Assembly (NCBI RefSeq): GCF_049537155.1 | Contig: NZ_JBMVQZ010000007.1 | Location: forward strand, 1 to 64,000 | Length of the DNA: 64,000 nucleotides | Direction: 5' to 3' | Source: Limisphaera sp049537155 | GTDB lineage: Bacteria; Verrucomicrobiota; Verrucomicrobiia; Limisphaerales; Limisphaeraceae | In this document: positions 1 to 9,000 of the stretch, piece after piece | Layout of the letters: the number at the start of each line of letters is the position of its first letter | Position numbering within the stretch: position 1 is the first letter of the stretch | Notes under the pieces: generated by a model | Databases searched by the model: none | The model's input: only the letters and a program-made list of their open reading frames with translations | Told to the model about the DNA's origin: nothing | Program-made: the position numbers and the translations under genes

Positions 1-405
1 CGGCAGTTGATGTTGGGAGTGGGTTTGGTGGAGTTGGTGGTGGCGGGTGTGTGTTTGGTGGGGCGGCGGGAGCGGTTGAATTTGGTGTTGGTGGGCTGGT
101 TGGCCGGGAACTTTGCGTTGTACCGGTTGGGGCTGTGGTGGCTGGGTTGGAAGCGGCCCTGTGGGTGTCTGGGTCACTTGACGGACGCGCTGGGTGTGTC
201 GCCGACGGCAGCTGATCTGGTCATGAGGGTTGTTCTGGGGTATTTGCTGGTGGGTGCGCTTGCCGGGTTATGGTGCATGAGGGACAGCGCACGTGTTGAT
301 GGTGATGCCGCGTGTGGGCCTCATGGCGTGAGTGAAAAGCAAGGACATCAAGAAAAAGATGGCACGAAGGCAGATCGCCAGAGGCACAAGAGGCCGGATT
401 TCTGA
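1..405 (+). CDS. MauE/DoxX-like redox-associated membrane protein, 5' end missing
   Basis: The reading frame is open to the window edge, so the start lies outside; the first in-window starts are TTG 7 and ATG 10. The visible part has three hydrophobic segments (about residues 1-17, 25-47 and 72-90 from base 7). A Cys-Gly-Cys-Leu-Gly motif sits in the loop before the last segment, followed by a charged tail of about 40 residues. This matches the last three helices of the four-helix MauE family, which carry a CGC(F/L)G motif and are linked to electron delivery for disulfide formation. The first helix is expected upstream. A cysteine-rich secreted peptide follows within 70 bases, which supports a redox role. 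Family assignment is by pattern only. Confidence 0.6.
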   Translation, partial: RQLMLGVGLVELVVAGVCLVGRRERLNLVLVGWLAGNFALYRLGLWWLGWKRPCGCLGHLTDALGVSPTAADLVMRVVLGYLLVGALAGLWCMRDSARVDGDAACGPHGVSEKQGHQEKDGTKADRQRHKRPDF

Positions 406-471
406 GGTGCGAGCCTGTGTCCGATGGTGCCCACATCAGGTTGGACCGACGCGCTATCAAAGGAGGCAGAT

Positions 472-690
472 ATGCGAACAAATCACATCAAGATCAAAAC
501 AGCTATTGGTAAAGTGGTTAATGTGGTAGGCCTGTTGACCACGATGCTGCTTGCGGGTGCAAGCGCGGTGCGTGCGACCAACGACCCTCCGCATTGCATC
601 ATTTCATGCGCAAAGGCCATCGGGGTCTGTTACAAGCCTGCGTGCTGTGATTGTGACAGGAATGGATATCCCAGATGTGTTCGTTGTTAG
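472..690 (+). CDS. Small secreted cysteine-rich peptide (72 aa)
   Basis: The start is ATG 472 because a strong AGGAGG lies at 461-466 with five-base spacing; the in-frame ATG at 424 has no such site. Residues 1-14 are lysine-rich and residues 15-32 are hydrophobic and end in Ala-Ser-Ala, giving a classical signal peptide cut near 32-35. The predicted mature peptide of about 37 residues holds eight cysteines (42, 46, 53, 58, 59, 61, 69, 72), an even number that suits four disulfides. No family is recognised. The MauE-like gene just upstream suggests oxidative folding outside the cytoplasm. Bacteroidetes NVEALA peptides are also found beside MauE genes, but no sequence similarity to them is seen. 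Confidence 0.6.
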   Translation: MRTNHIKIKTAIGKVVNVVGLLTTMLLAGASAVRATNDPPHCIISCAKAIGVCYKPACCDCDRNGYPRCVRC

Positions 691-1091
691 ATGAGGCCCG
701 TGTTGTCACTCCGTGCGGGACGCGGAGTGCTGCGCAGTGGCTTGTGTCGGTCATTCAGGTGAGAGCGGCCTCCTGGCCAGAAGATGGCTGCGTGGCTCCG
801 TGGCCGCCCGACCTGTCAAGGCAGGAAAGGGGGAGTGGCACAGCCATGGGTGGCGAGCGCCGAGTGCGATGGGAACCCAAGTAGGTGACAGTAAGCAGGG
901 CACCGAGGAAGGTCAGGAGATTGGGTGGCGGGCGTCAGGCTGCTCATTGATGGTGGTTGTGGTACAGAAAGTGGGCGGCACATTGGACGTTCGTGTGAAG
1001 CCCGAGCTGTGAACCGTCCTGATTCGCGCTTGGCGAGGAGGAAAGTCCCGTCCAGGCAGATCAGCCTGTTGATGGGAGGAGGCCGGGGAGT
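691..1091 (+). other. Intergenic gap, no gene recognised
   Basis: About 400 bases separate the cysteine-rich peptide from the next gene. Overlapping short open frames run through it on the plus strand, but none has a ribosome-binding site or a recognisable product. No clear terminator hairpin with a T tract was seen. Confidence 0.5.
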
Positions 1092-1934
1092 ATGCGTATG
1101 GAGCGTGGCGTGTTGATGCGGAAAGCGGCGTATCTGTTATTGGCGTGTGGGTTGCCGGCCCTGATGGTGGCGCTCATTGTTCGGGAACGAAGTGCCTCGT
1201 CACCGGATGAGGGGTTGTTGCCGGAGGAGGTCAGGTTGAGCCAATGGCGATCGAAGAGGTTTGTAGCGATAGACAGGTCGCCGGCATTTGCCGCGGAGAT
1301 GGGAGAAGTGGCGCGGAAAGAGCTGGTGAGCGTGACGGATGAGGAGCGGAGCATGGCGGCGAGCGCGGTGGCGGATTGGTTGGTGTCTTTGTGGAGCGGG
1401 GATTGGGAGGATTTCGTGAGGGTCCGTTGTGGCGGGAAGAGCGGCCGGGTGAACCGGGAGGTGCTGGAGTCGTATTTGGCAGACGTGAGGTTGAAGACTC
1501 CGGCTGGTATTGAGACGAACTGGAGCGATGCTGTGAGGCTGCTGCGGCAATACTGGGAATCGGACGCTGCAAAGATGCATCGAGGGATCGTGACAGGAGT
1601 GTGTCCGGAGGAAGCGGAGTGGGTTTTCGAGCGGTATTTGAGGGTCCCCTCGGATGCGGATGTGCTGATGGGACGTGCCGGGGAGTACAAGTTTCGGCCG
1701 ACCATGTTGCTGCGGCCGGTGATGGAATGCGACCCCTCTGCGGATGAGGTGCTGGGCCGTTGGGGCGCATTAAAGGTGGCGACGTGGTGTGGGCTTGTGC
1801 GTTTTCGGACGGGGGATGCGTGGCCTCTGTTTGCGCAGTGGTATTACGATCCGGAGCAACGGCGATGGTTGCCTTGGAGGATGGGTGATTGCGGCCCCAG
1901 AAGCCAGTCTGTGACGGTTGTGCCGTTGTTCTGA
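1092..1934 (+). CDS. Hypothetical protein with N-terminal membrane anchor (280 aa)
   Basis: I do not recognise this protein. A GGAGGAGG at 1075-1082 suits ATG 1092; ATG 1098, preceded by GGGGAG, is nearly as good. After a short basic head, residues 11-29 form one hydrophobic segment with no clear cleavage site, so it is probably anchored with the rest outside the cytoplasm. The body is Trp- and Arg-rich, lacks repeats and has a few isolated cysteines near 116, 176, 217, 233 and 270. It lies downstream of the cysteine-rich peptide and MauE-like genes in the same direction and may belong to the same unit despite the 400-base gap. Codon use is like that of the neighbouring genes, so it is probably real. 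Confidence 0.65.
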   Translation: MRMERGVLMRKAAYLLLACGLPALMVALIVRERSASSPDEGLLPEEVRLSQWRSKRFVAIDRSPAFAAEMGEVARKELVSVTDEERSMAASAVADWLVSLWSGDWEDFVRVRCGGKSGRVNREVLESYLADVRLKTPAGIETNWSDAVRLLRQYWESDAAKMHRGIVTGVCPEEAEWVFERYLRVPSDADVLMGRAGEYKFRPTMLLRPVMECDPSADEVLGRWGALKVATWCGLVRFRTGDAWPLFAQWYYDPEQRRWLPWRMGDCGPRSQSVTVVPLF

Positions 1935-2609
1935 GGTCGAATGCGGATGGATGTGGGATGTGCGAAGACGGCCTCGTTGTGTGGCGGGCTCGCAATTCTT
2001 GAATGCCTGCAGGGAAGATCGACGTGGGGTTTTAAGGGGACATCGGGTGCGTGGAGCGGGGGAGTGTGAGGCGATTCCAGGAGTGGGCGGCGAAGAGGGG
2101 TCCGCGTCGGGAGGGGCTTTGGAGAGATGCTCAAGAGCGGTGGGGCGGATCGACGGGGAACGTGACAAACGGCTTGAGCGGACCTGCGACGGTCGGTTCC
2201 AGCAGCTACTGGATCCCCGGAGCGACAAGCGATGGAAGGGTGGACGAAGCGCAAGAGCAGCGGGCTGGTGGGGAGCGGAGGTTGTGTTTGTGCGGCTGTG
2301 GCACGGGCGATCTGGCTGCGTGATCACGGTGAAGGCCTGAGCCTGGGAGCGGTGGGAGGAAATGTTTATTCCGTTGAGGGGTGTTGGACGGGGCGTCCCC
2401 GGTGCTGAAGTGGGCGGGGACCGGGACGCCTGGTGCGGTGAAAGGTGGAGTCAGGATGGTAGGACAGGGATAGAGGGCGGTACAGGAGTCTTTGGTCAGC
2501 GGGGATGGGATCGCTTTGGAGAGTATGGTTGTGCAGCGGGTGGGTGAAGTCTTGACGGGTCGGCGTGGATCGTTGAGGATAGGGTTGTCAAGCCAGAGGT
2601 GTGAATGCC
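1935..2609. other. Intergenic gap, no gene supported
   Basis: The stretch contains overlapping open frames on both strands (for example plus 2051-2323, 90 codons), but none has a ribosome-binding site, a signal or a recognisable domain. It may hold decayed coding sequence or regulatory DNA for the hydrolase gene downstream. No hairpin with a T tract was noticed. Confidence 0.4.
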
Positions 2610-4385
2610 ATGAACAGGTCTGAAAGTGGCATGCGGCGTTGGTGGCGGCTGTGGGTGTCCGGGCATGTGGGTGTGTGTTGGGCGGTGTTTGGTTTGCTGG
2701 CCGTTTTTTGCAGTGTATTGGTGACGGCGAGGCGGGTGTGGATCGAGGGGACCTATCCCCGGGAGGCGGTGGCGGTGGCCGAGGCGCTGGGTCGGGCGAG
2801 TGTATTGCAAAAACCCCCATTGGTGGACGAGGCGGGGCGGCGGGTGGGGATGATCCGGACGACGGAGCGTGGGATCGAGGTGGTGGTGTTGGACATGGAG
2901 ACGGGTGAGGAGAAGAGGCTGTTGGAGTGTCCGGATGCGTTCTATGATCCCGGCACGGCCCAGGTGTTCGATTGGCGACCGAACGGCGCGGGGTTGGCTT
3001 TTGGAATGCTGCAGTCGGTTCATTTCCTGGATGATGGGAACGGAGAGGTGTTTCCATTGGGTGAGTGGTATGGTGGGGTGCGGTGGATGGAGGGCCGGGG
3101 TTGGATGTGCCTGAGGAATGATGGGCTGCTCCGGCAGTTTCGGCGTGAGGAGGGGCACTGGCAGGTGGTTCGAGAATGGAACTTGCCGCAGCTGGATGGC
3201 GGGGTTCGGAGCTTTCATGTGACAGGCAGGGATCGGATTGCCTGGGCGGATTCGAAGAGTTTGTGGGAGGGGGATCTGGAGGCGGGGCGCTGGCAGGTAT
3301 TGTGGCGCGATGATCGGGGTCAGGTCCGGTCGGTTGATTACGATGTCGGGCGGGATCTGTTTTTGGTGACGTACAGTTACCGGACGAACCGGCGGGACAT
3401 GGCGGAGTTGGTGGCGGTGGGTGGGTCGAGGGCGACGGGGTGGGGTGGGGCGCGGGTGTTGGTGGAGGAGGAGTCGGTTCTGGACGGGCGTTGGCTGAAC
3501 GGCGGGGAGGGTTGGGCGTATCGGAGTGTACGGAACAACCGGCCCCGGGGGATTGTGCGGGTGGGCGGTGTGGGGGGTGTGACGCGGGTGCTGGAGATGG
3601 AGGCGGTGTATGGGATATGCACGGCGCAGGAGGGGCGGATCCTGTTTTTGCACGGGTCGCTCACGAACGAGCCGCCGGGTTTGTGGAGGTACGAGATTGG
3701 ATCGGATCGTTTGACGTGTGCGTGGTGGCCGGTGGAACGAGGGGTGGCGTTGCCGGCGCTGCAGCCGGTGTTGAGCGGGAGGGCGCCGTGGGGGGCGGGG
3801 CACTGGGCGACATTCGACCTGGTGCCGCCGGCGGGTTATCGTCGGGGGAAGAAGTATCCGTTGGTCATTGGTTTGGGGACGTACGAGTGGACGCCGATTG
3901 CGCACGGGGTTTCGGCGCAGGCGCTGGCGCGAGCGGGCGCGTATGTGGCGCTGGTGAGGTATCGCTGGAACCAGAGCCGGGTGGAGACGGTGTACGAGCA
4001 TACGAATCATGTGCTGGCGGTGGAGAGGGTGATGCGGGAGCATCCATCGGTGGACGGGGGGCGGGTGTACCTGTATGGGTTCAGTGCCGGGACGTTGGTG
4101 GTGTGTCGACTGGCGGAGATGTATCCGGGTCGGTATCGCGGGCTGATGGTGTTCAACCCCAGTGACTTGCCTGAGCCAGTGGAGGGACTGACGCGCAGGG
4201 TGTTGGCAACGGCCGGTCAGACGGAGTCCATGGAGCGCCGGTTCCGGCGCTGGGAGGAGGAATTGTGCAAGGTGGGGATTCCGTTCGAGTGGCACGAACA
4301 TCCGGATGGCCAGCATATCATCCGGGCGAAGGCGAGCTTGCGAGAGAGGGCGGTTTGGACGTTGGATTTTGTATTCGGGCGATGA
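2610..4385 (+). CDS. Membrane-anchored prolyl-oligopeptidase-like serine hydrolase (591 aa)
   Basis: A hydrophobic segment near residues 17-37 anchors the protein or exports it. Residues about 60-380 are Trp/Gly-rich and repetitive in the manner of a beta-propeller. Residues about 400-591 form an alpha/beta-hydrolase domain with the nucleophile motif Gly-Phe-Ser-Ala-Gly (Ser492), a likely acid near the ATAGQTES stretch, and His569 in DGQH. This order, propeller then catalytic domain, is that of the S9 peptidase/esterase family. ATG 2610 is chosen over GTG 2601 because AGAGGT at 2595-2600 is correctly spaced. The next gene overlaps the stop by four bases. The substrate (peptide or ester) cannot be told. 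Confidence 0.8.
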   Translation: MNRSESGMRRWWRLWVSGHVGVCWAVFGLLAVFCSVLVTARRVWIEGTYPREAVAVAEALGRASVLQKPPLVDEAGRRVGMIRTTERGIEVVVLDMETGEEKRLLECPDAFYDPGTAQVFDWRPNGAGLAFGMLQSVHFLDDGNGEVFPLGEWYGGVRWMEGRGWMCLRNDGLLRQFRREEGHWQVVREWNLPQLDGGVRSFHVTGRDRIAWADSKSLWEGDLEAGRWQVLWRDDRGQVRSVDYDVGRDLFLVTYSYRTNRRDMAELVAVGGSRATGWGGARVLVEEESVLDGRWLNGGEGWAYRSVRNNRPRGIVRVGGVGGVTRVLEMEAVYGICTAQEGRILFLHGSLTNEPPGLWRYEIGSDRLTCAWWPVERGVALPALQPVLSGRAPWGAGHWATFDLVPPAGYRRGKKYPLVIGLGTYEWTPIAHGVSAQALARAGAYVALVRYRWNQSRVETVYEHTNHVLAVERVMREHPSVDGGRVYLYGFSAGTLVVCRLAEMYPGRYRGLMVFNPSDLPEPVEGLTRRVLATAGQTESMERRFRRWEEELCKVGIPFEWHEHPDGQHIIRAKASLRERAVWTLDFVFGR

Positions 4386-5257
4386 ACCGGGTCGGGGTAC
4401 GAGGAGTTATGCTGACGTCAGCAGGAGTACCAACGGCGATGGGGGTAGGTGATAGGGGCTGTGCAACGGGTGTGGGGCGTCGGGGTGACGGGCGGGCGCG
4501 TTTGGGCGGCTTCACGCGGACGGAGTTGGCGGCGGTGGTGCTGGTGTTGATGGTGTTGGGGGTAGCGGTTTGGGCTGTGGTGGAGCGGACGGGAGAGCCG
4601 CGTCGGACCTGGGGATGCCAGCGTCGGCTGAAAGAGTTGGGCGAGGCTTTTCTGCAGTATGCGCGGGAACGGGACCGGGCATTGCCGGCCGGCGTGGTGC
4701 AGTTTGGGGAAAGGGAGAGTTCATGGGATCGTGAGCTGGCGCGGCTATGGGGTTTGGGAGGGGACGAGGGCGATTTGGAGAAGGTGGCGGATCGGTTTTG
4801 GTGTCCGTCCGATCGGGAGCCGCGTGCCGATGGGCGGCCGCGGAGCTATTCGATGCCGATGTACGAGTTGCGCACGGAGGGATGGCCGCCGACACGGCGG
4901 AGCGAGGGCGGGGTGGGTTTGTACCTGGATGAGGAGCGGGTGCGTGCGGCACGGGAGTGGGATCCGACGTTGGGAGACGGGGTGCCGGAGATGCGGGTGG
5001 GGATGATACCGTCGCCAGCTGACACGGCGCTGTTGGTGGAGCGTGTAGCGATCCGGAACGTCCTGGGACGGGCAACCTTTGCGTGCATTTTGAACGCGCG
5101 GGAGCAGTGGGGCGCCCGAACATTGGAACGTGATCGTTTTCACAACGGCCGGTTCAATTACCTGATGGTGGACGGCCATGTGGAGCGAATGACGGAACGG
5201 GCCGGTGGAGGGCACACGGGGGAGGGCGGGGTCTGGACGCTGCGGCCGGACGACTGA
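4382..5257 (+). CDS. Prepilin-type pseudopilin-like protein (291 aa)
   Basis: A type IV prepilin signal is visible: Gly43-Phe44-Thr-Arg-Thr-Glu48, followed by a hydrophobic helix of about 20 residues. The cut would fall after Gly43 and Glu48 is the conserved fifth residue of the mature protein. The rest resembles the large Verrucomicrobia/Planctomycetes group of secreted pseudopilin-like proteins, ending with a 'VDGHV' motif typical of DUF1559-like tails. The start at 4382 overlaps the hydrolase stop (ATGA) but gives an unusually long 43-residue leader. ATG 4439, after AGGAG at 4423-4427, would give a shorter leader and may be the real start. The role in secretion or surface display is inferred. 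Confidence 0.75.
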   Translation: MNRVGVRGVMLTSAGVPTAMGVGDRGCATGVGRRGDGRARLGGFTRTELAAVVLVLMVLGVAVWAVVERTGEPRRTWGCQRRLKELGEAFLQYARERDRALPAGVVQFGERESSWDRELARLWGLGGDEGDLEKVADRFWCPSDREPRADGRPRSYSMPMYELRTEGWPPTRRSEGGVGLYLDEERVRAAREWDPTLGDGVPEMRVGMIPSPADTALLVERVAIRNVLGRATFACILNAREQWGARTLERDRFHNGRFNYLMVDGHVERMTERAGGGHTGEGGVWTLRPDD

Positions 5258-5325
5258 CCCCGGGTCATGGTGCATGACCATGGGTTGGCGGGTGAAGGGG
5301 CAGCAGGGACGGATGTTTGGTGGTG

Positions 5326-6090
5326 ATGCAAAAGTGCTGGCGACACTTTGCGGGGGGCGAAGCTGGGGGGCGGATAGAGAACCTGCTGCGGGCCGGGGGT
5401 GGCGGGGTGGGCTTCACATTGGTGGAGCTGCTGGTGGTGATCGGGATCCTGGGCATTCTGGCGGGAATGTTGTTGCCGACATTGGGCAAGGCGAAAGACC
5501 GGGCGATCCGGCTGACGGACATCAACAATTTGAAGCAGCAAGTAACGGCGTTGCATTTGTACGCCACCGATCATTCGGATTATCTGCCCTGGGCGAATTG
5601 GAAACGCGGGGACGGTCCGGATCGGGCGGGCTGGTTGTACCGGTGGGATCCGGCGGCGGCGGGTCCGGCGCAGTTCCGGGTGGAGACGGGTGTGTTCTGG
5701 CCGACGTTGCGGGAGCGGAAGCTGTACATGTGTCCGCGGGATGGGCCGCAGGTGCCGCGGTTTGTCGAGCGGGCGCAGCAGGTCTCGAGTTACGTGATGA
5801 ACGGCGCGGTGGTGGGGTACAACCGGACGAACTGGCCGGTGTTGCGCCTGGGGGATTTTCGCGCGGAGGACATCGTGTTTTGGGAGACGGACGAGCGGCA
5901 TCCGGAGTATTTCAACGACGGGGCGAGTTATCCGCGCGAAGGCGTGAGTCCGAGACATTCGCAGGGTGCGATTCACGCGACGTTTGGTGCCTCGGTTGGA
6001 TACATTCCGTTGGCGCGATGGTACCTGATGGAGGCGGACGAGAAACGGAACCCGCTTTGGTGTTATCCGCACAGTGCGGATGGACGCTGA
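5326..6090 (+). CDS. Prepilin-type N-terminal cleavage/methylation protein (254 aa)
   Basis: A textbook class III signal is present: Gly29-Phe30-Thr-Leu-Val-Glu34-Leu-Leu, then a hydrophobic stem to about residue 52. The peptidase would cut after Gly29 and methylate Phe30. The remainder is the globular domain of a GspG/GspH-like pseudopilin with a 'MNGAVVGYNR' region and paired cysteines near 137 and 250. It follows another pseudopilin by 68 bases and overlaps the O-antigen-ligase-like gene at its 3' end. No assembly ATPase or platform gene is in the window, so the machine that handles it must be encoded elsewhere. The start is the first ATG after three in-frame TTG/GTG codons; no strong ribosome-binding site decides it. 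Confidence 0.85.
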   Translation: MQKCWRHFAGGEAGGRIENLLRAGGGGVGFTLVELLVVIGILGILAGMLLPTLGKAKDRAIRLTDINNLKQQVTALHLYATDHSDYLPWANWKRGDGPDRAGWLYRWDPAAAGPAQFRVETGVFWPTLRERKLYMCPRDGPQVPRFVERAQQVSSYVMNGAVVGYNRTNWPVLRLGDFRAEDIVFWETDERHPEYFNDGASYPREGVSPRHSQGAIHATFGASVGYIPLARWYLMEADEKRNPLWCYPHSADGR

Positions 6091-9000
6091 GGGACAAGAC
6101 AGAGTGACGCCCCCGGGTGAAGGGGGTTGGCCGGCGGCCGGGCGCGGTCCAGAGGTGCGCCCGGCCGCCTGGTCTGTGGGGTGCAAGGGGGCGTGGCGTG
6201 TGGCGTTGGCGTCGCCGGCCTGGTGTGTGGTGGTGGGTCTGGTGCTGGCGGCGGAACCGGCCTGGCGATACATGCGCCCATGGCGGTGGTTGGGGGAGAC
6301 ACTGCGGGAGGTGCGGGCCGCGGTGATGGATCCGAGCACGCAGTGGATGGCGACGCTGACCCTGGGTCTTTACGTGTTGGTTTTTTATCTGTGGAGTACA
6401 GGGTGGCGGGTTGGGTGGCGCGAGCGCTGGCGGAGTGGATGGACGTGGCTGGTGTTTTGTCTGGGTGTGAGCGCAGTGAGTTATTTTTGGAGTTACGGGC
6501 TAGGGGATCATGGTGTGGCGTACGTGGCGTGGCTGGGCGGTGTGGTGCTCGGGTGGGGCATGGTGTTGTGGGCCGGTGGGGGAGCGGGAGCGGTCCGGCC
6601 GGGCCGGGCGCTGTATCTGATGGGTTTGTTGATGGGGTGGCTGGTGTTGTTGGCGACGGTGGAGCCGGGTGGCGGCCGGTCGTATCGCTATCGTGAGGTG
6701 GAGCGATGGTCGGGTTTTTGGGGGCATCCGAACGATGCGGGTCTGTTGATGGCGTTGGCGGTGGTGTTGGCGGTTGGTTGGCTTTGGGCGTGGCCCGCGT
6801 ATGCCCGTTGGCGTTTAAGGGAGGCGGGCAGAGGGGGGTCGAGTCCCGCGTTGTGGCTGTGGGTGGCGTGGGGATGGAGTTACGGTCTGATGGTGTTGGG
6901 GATTTGTGGGGCGGGTTGGTGGAAGAGTTACAGCCGGGGTGCGTGGCTGTCTGCCGGTGTGGGAGCGGTGGTATTGTTGGTGCGCCTGCCGCGAGCGGAA
7001 CGGTCAAGGCGTGAAGCAGCCCGGCTGGCGGGTTGGGCGGTGGCGTTGGGGTTGGTCTTGTTCGGATTGGGCTATTGGTATCTACGGGACAGCGAGGCGC
7101 CCTGGGTTCGGCGGATATATTCGGTGGTGAACCCGGACGATTTTTCGTGGCGGAACCGTGTGGCGGGTTGGGAGTCGGCGTTGCGGATGAGTGCGGACCG
7201 GCCGTGGCTGGGTTGGGGCTGGGTATCTGCGTCGTCGGTGGAGCGGGCGTTTTATGCGCATGACGGGCCTGCGGAGTTGGGTGCGGTGGGATTGAACGAG
7301 TATCTGGAGCTTGCGGTGCACGGTGGTTGGGCGAGTCTGGGTCTGTTGGTGGCCGCGGTGGTGTGGTTTTGGCGTGGATCGGTGCAAGGCAGAGACCGTG
7401 TCGGAGCGGAGGGCGAGGTGCTGCGGCGGGTGGCGGGCGCGGCGGTGGCGGGGGCGACGGTGTTGTTGGTGGGATTTTGGTTCAACGGTGGGCTGGAGTC
7501 GCTGTGCACGGGAACCTGGGTGTGGATGTTGCTTGGATTGGGTGCGGCTGCCGGCGGTGGAGCGGTGCGGGGAACGAGGCCGGTGCCTGGCAGGGGTGCA
7601 GGTATGATGTGGGTGGGTGCGCTTGGTCTGGTGTGGGGCGGGCTGGTGGTGTGGGCGAAGGCCGGGGACGGGTTTGAGCGGGAGCGGATGAGTTTCGGGA
7701 GCGGGTCGGATAGGATGGAGGTGTGGTTAGTTCGGCCGCGCGGATGTCCGGGTGCGGGGATGCCGCGGGTGATTTACGTGAACGGGCCGGGAGTGGAGTG
7801 GCGGGTGTGGGGACCGCACGCGGTGCAGATGGCGTCGGTGGGTATGGAGGTGGTGGCGGTGACGTTGGGGCAAGGGGATTGGGAAGGGGCTGCTTCGGGG
7901 CTGGGACGATTGCGGTTGTGGATGGCGGAGCGTGGCGGTGGGGAGAATGCGCGGGTGGTGTGGGTGGGGTGGGATGCGACGGGTGCAGAGGTGCTGAGGA
8001 TTTTGGCGCGGGAAGGGTGGCAGGATCCGTGGGTGTGGGTGGAGACAGGGCGGGGCCAGTCTTTGGGCGACATGGTTGGGGATGTGTGGTTGAAAGGGAG
8101 GTGGGGGATGCTGGGGCGGGGCGAGTGGGTCGCGGGCGGATGGACAGGTGCGTGGGGGGAGGTGCAGATGGACATGGTTGTGAGGGCTCTAAGGAAGGCC
8201 GGGGCCGATCTTCGGGGGACGCGGGTGAGCTGGGTGGGACAAGAGGGGCTGGATCAGGAACGTTTGGTGTTTCGTGTGGTTGGGGAGAGGTGTGTGCGGT
8301 TGTGGGTTGGGGAGACGGGCTGGGTGCCGACGATGGTGGGACGCGGGAGCGGGAAACGTTGGCCTTGGTGGGTGATGCTGGTGCCGGCGGGGATATGGCT
8401 GGCTGGGTGGGGCTGGTGGAGTCGGTGGCGTGGGATGCGCCGGGAGCCGAGGCGTGGCTCAGGGGCGGTGGCCAGCGGGCGGGGACATCTGGAGGGTGTC
8501 ACGTGTTGGGTGCGGGTGACGACGTTGGGGTTGGCGGGGGTTCTGGGGCTGTGGCACGGGTTTCATGTGTGGTTGTGGAGTCGGCCTGCGGAAGAGCGGA
8601 CGTTGGGGCTTGTGCGGGCGCGGTTGGTGATGCGGGAGGACCGGTGGGATTTCGGCGAGTTGTTGAAGCGGGTGGACTGGCGGGGACATCCTTGGCGTGT
8701 GTGGTTGGAGCACGCGCATTTGGCGTCGTACAACCGGCGGTTGGTGAACTGGGCGGTGCCGGATGAGGAGTACGTGCGATGGGTATTGGATCCGCGGCTG
8801 GACGAGTCGGACTCGGGAGCGGGCGAATGGCGGCGGTGGATGTGGGAACGGCTGTACCCGCGGGTGCGCAGGGAGGTGGCCATCAAGCGGGCGGTGGGGG
8901 TGGTGACGGGGTATTTGAGGAGTCGTGTTGGGGTGGCTCCGTGGGGTGAGAAGGAGGTGGAGAAGATGTGGCGTGTGGGCTGGGCAACGGAGGCGGGTTT

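Noticed and set aside
1918..2340. 140-codon plus-strand frame before the serine hydrolase
   Set aside because: No ribosome-binding site and composition like a chance frame; cannot be supported.
2496..4316. 606-codon frame on the minus strand across the serine hydrolase
   Set aside because: Proline/arginine/histidine-rich antisense of a clearly coding gene in high-G+C DNA; no domain or signal.
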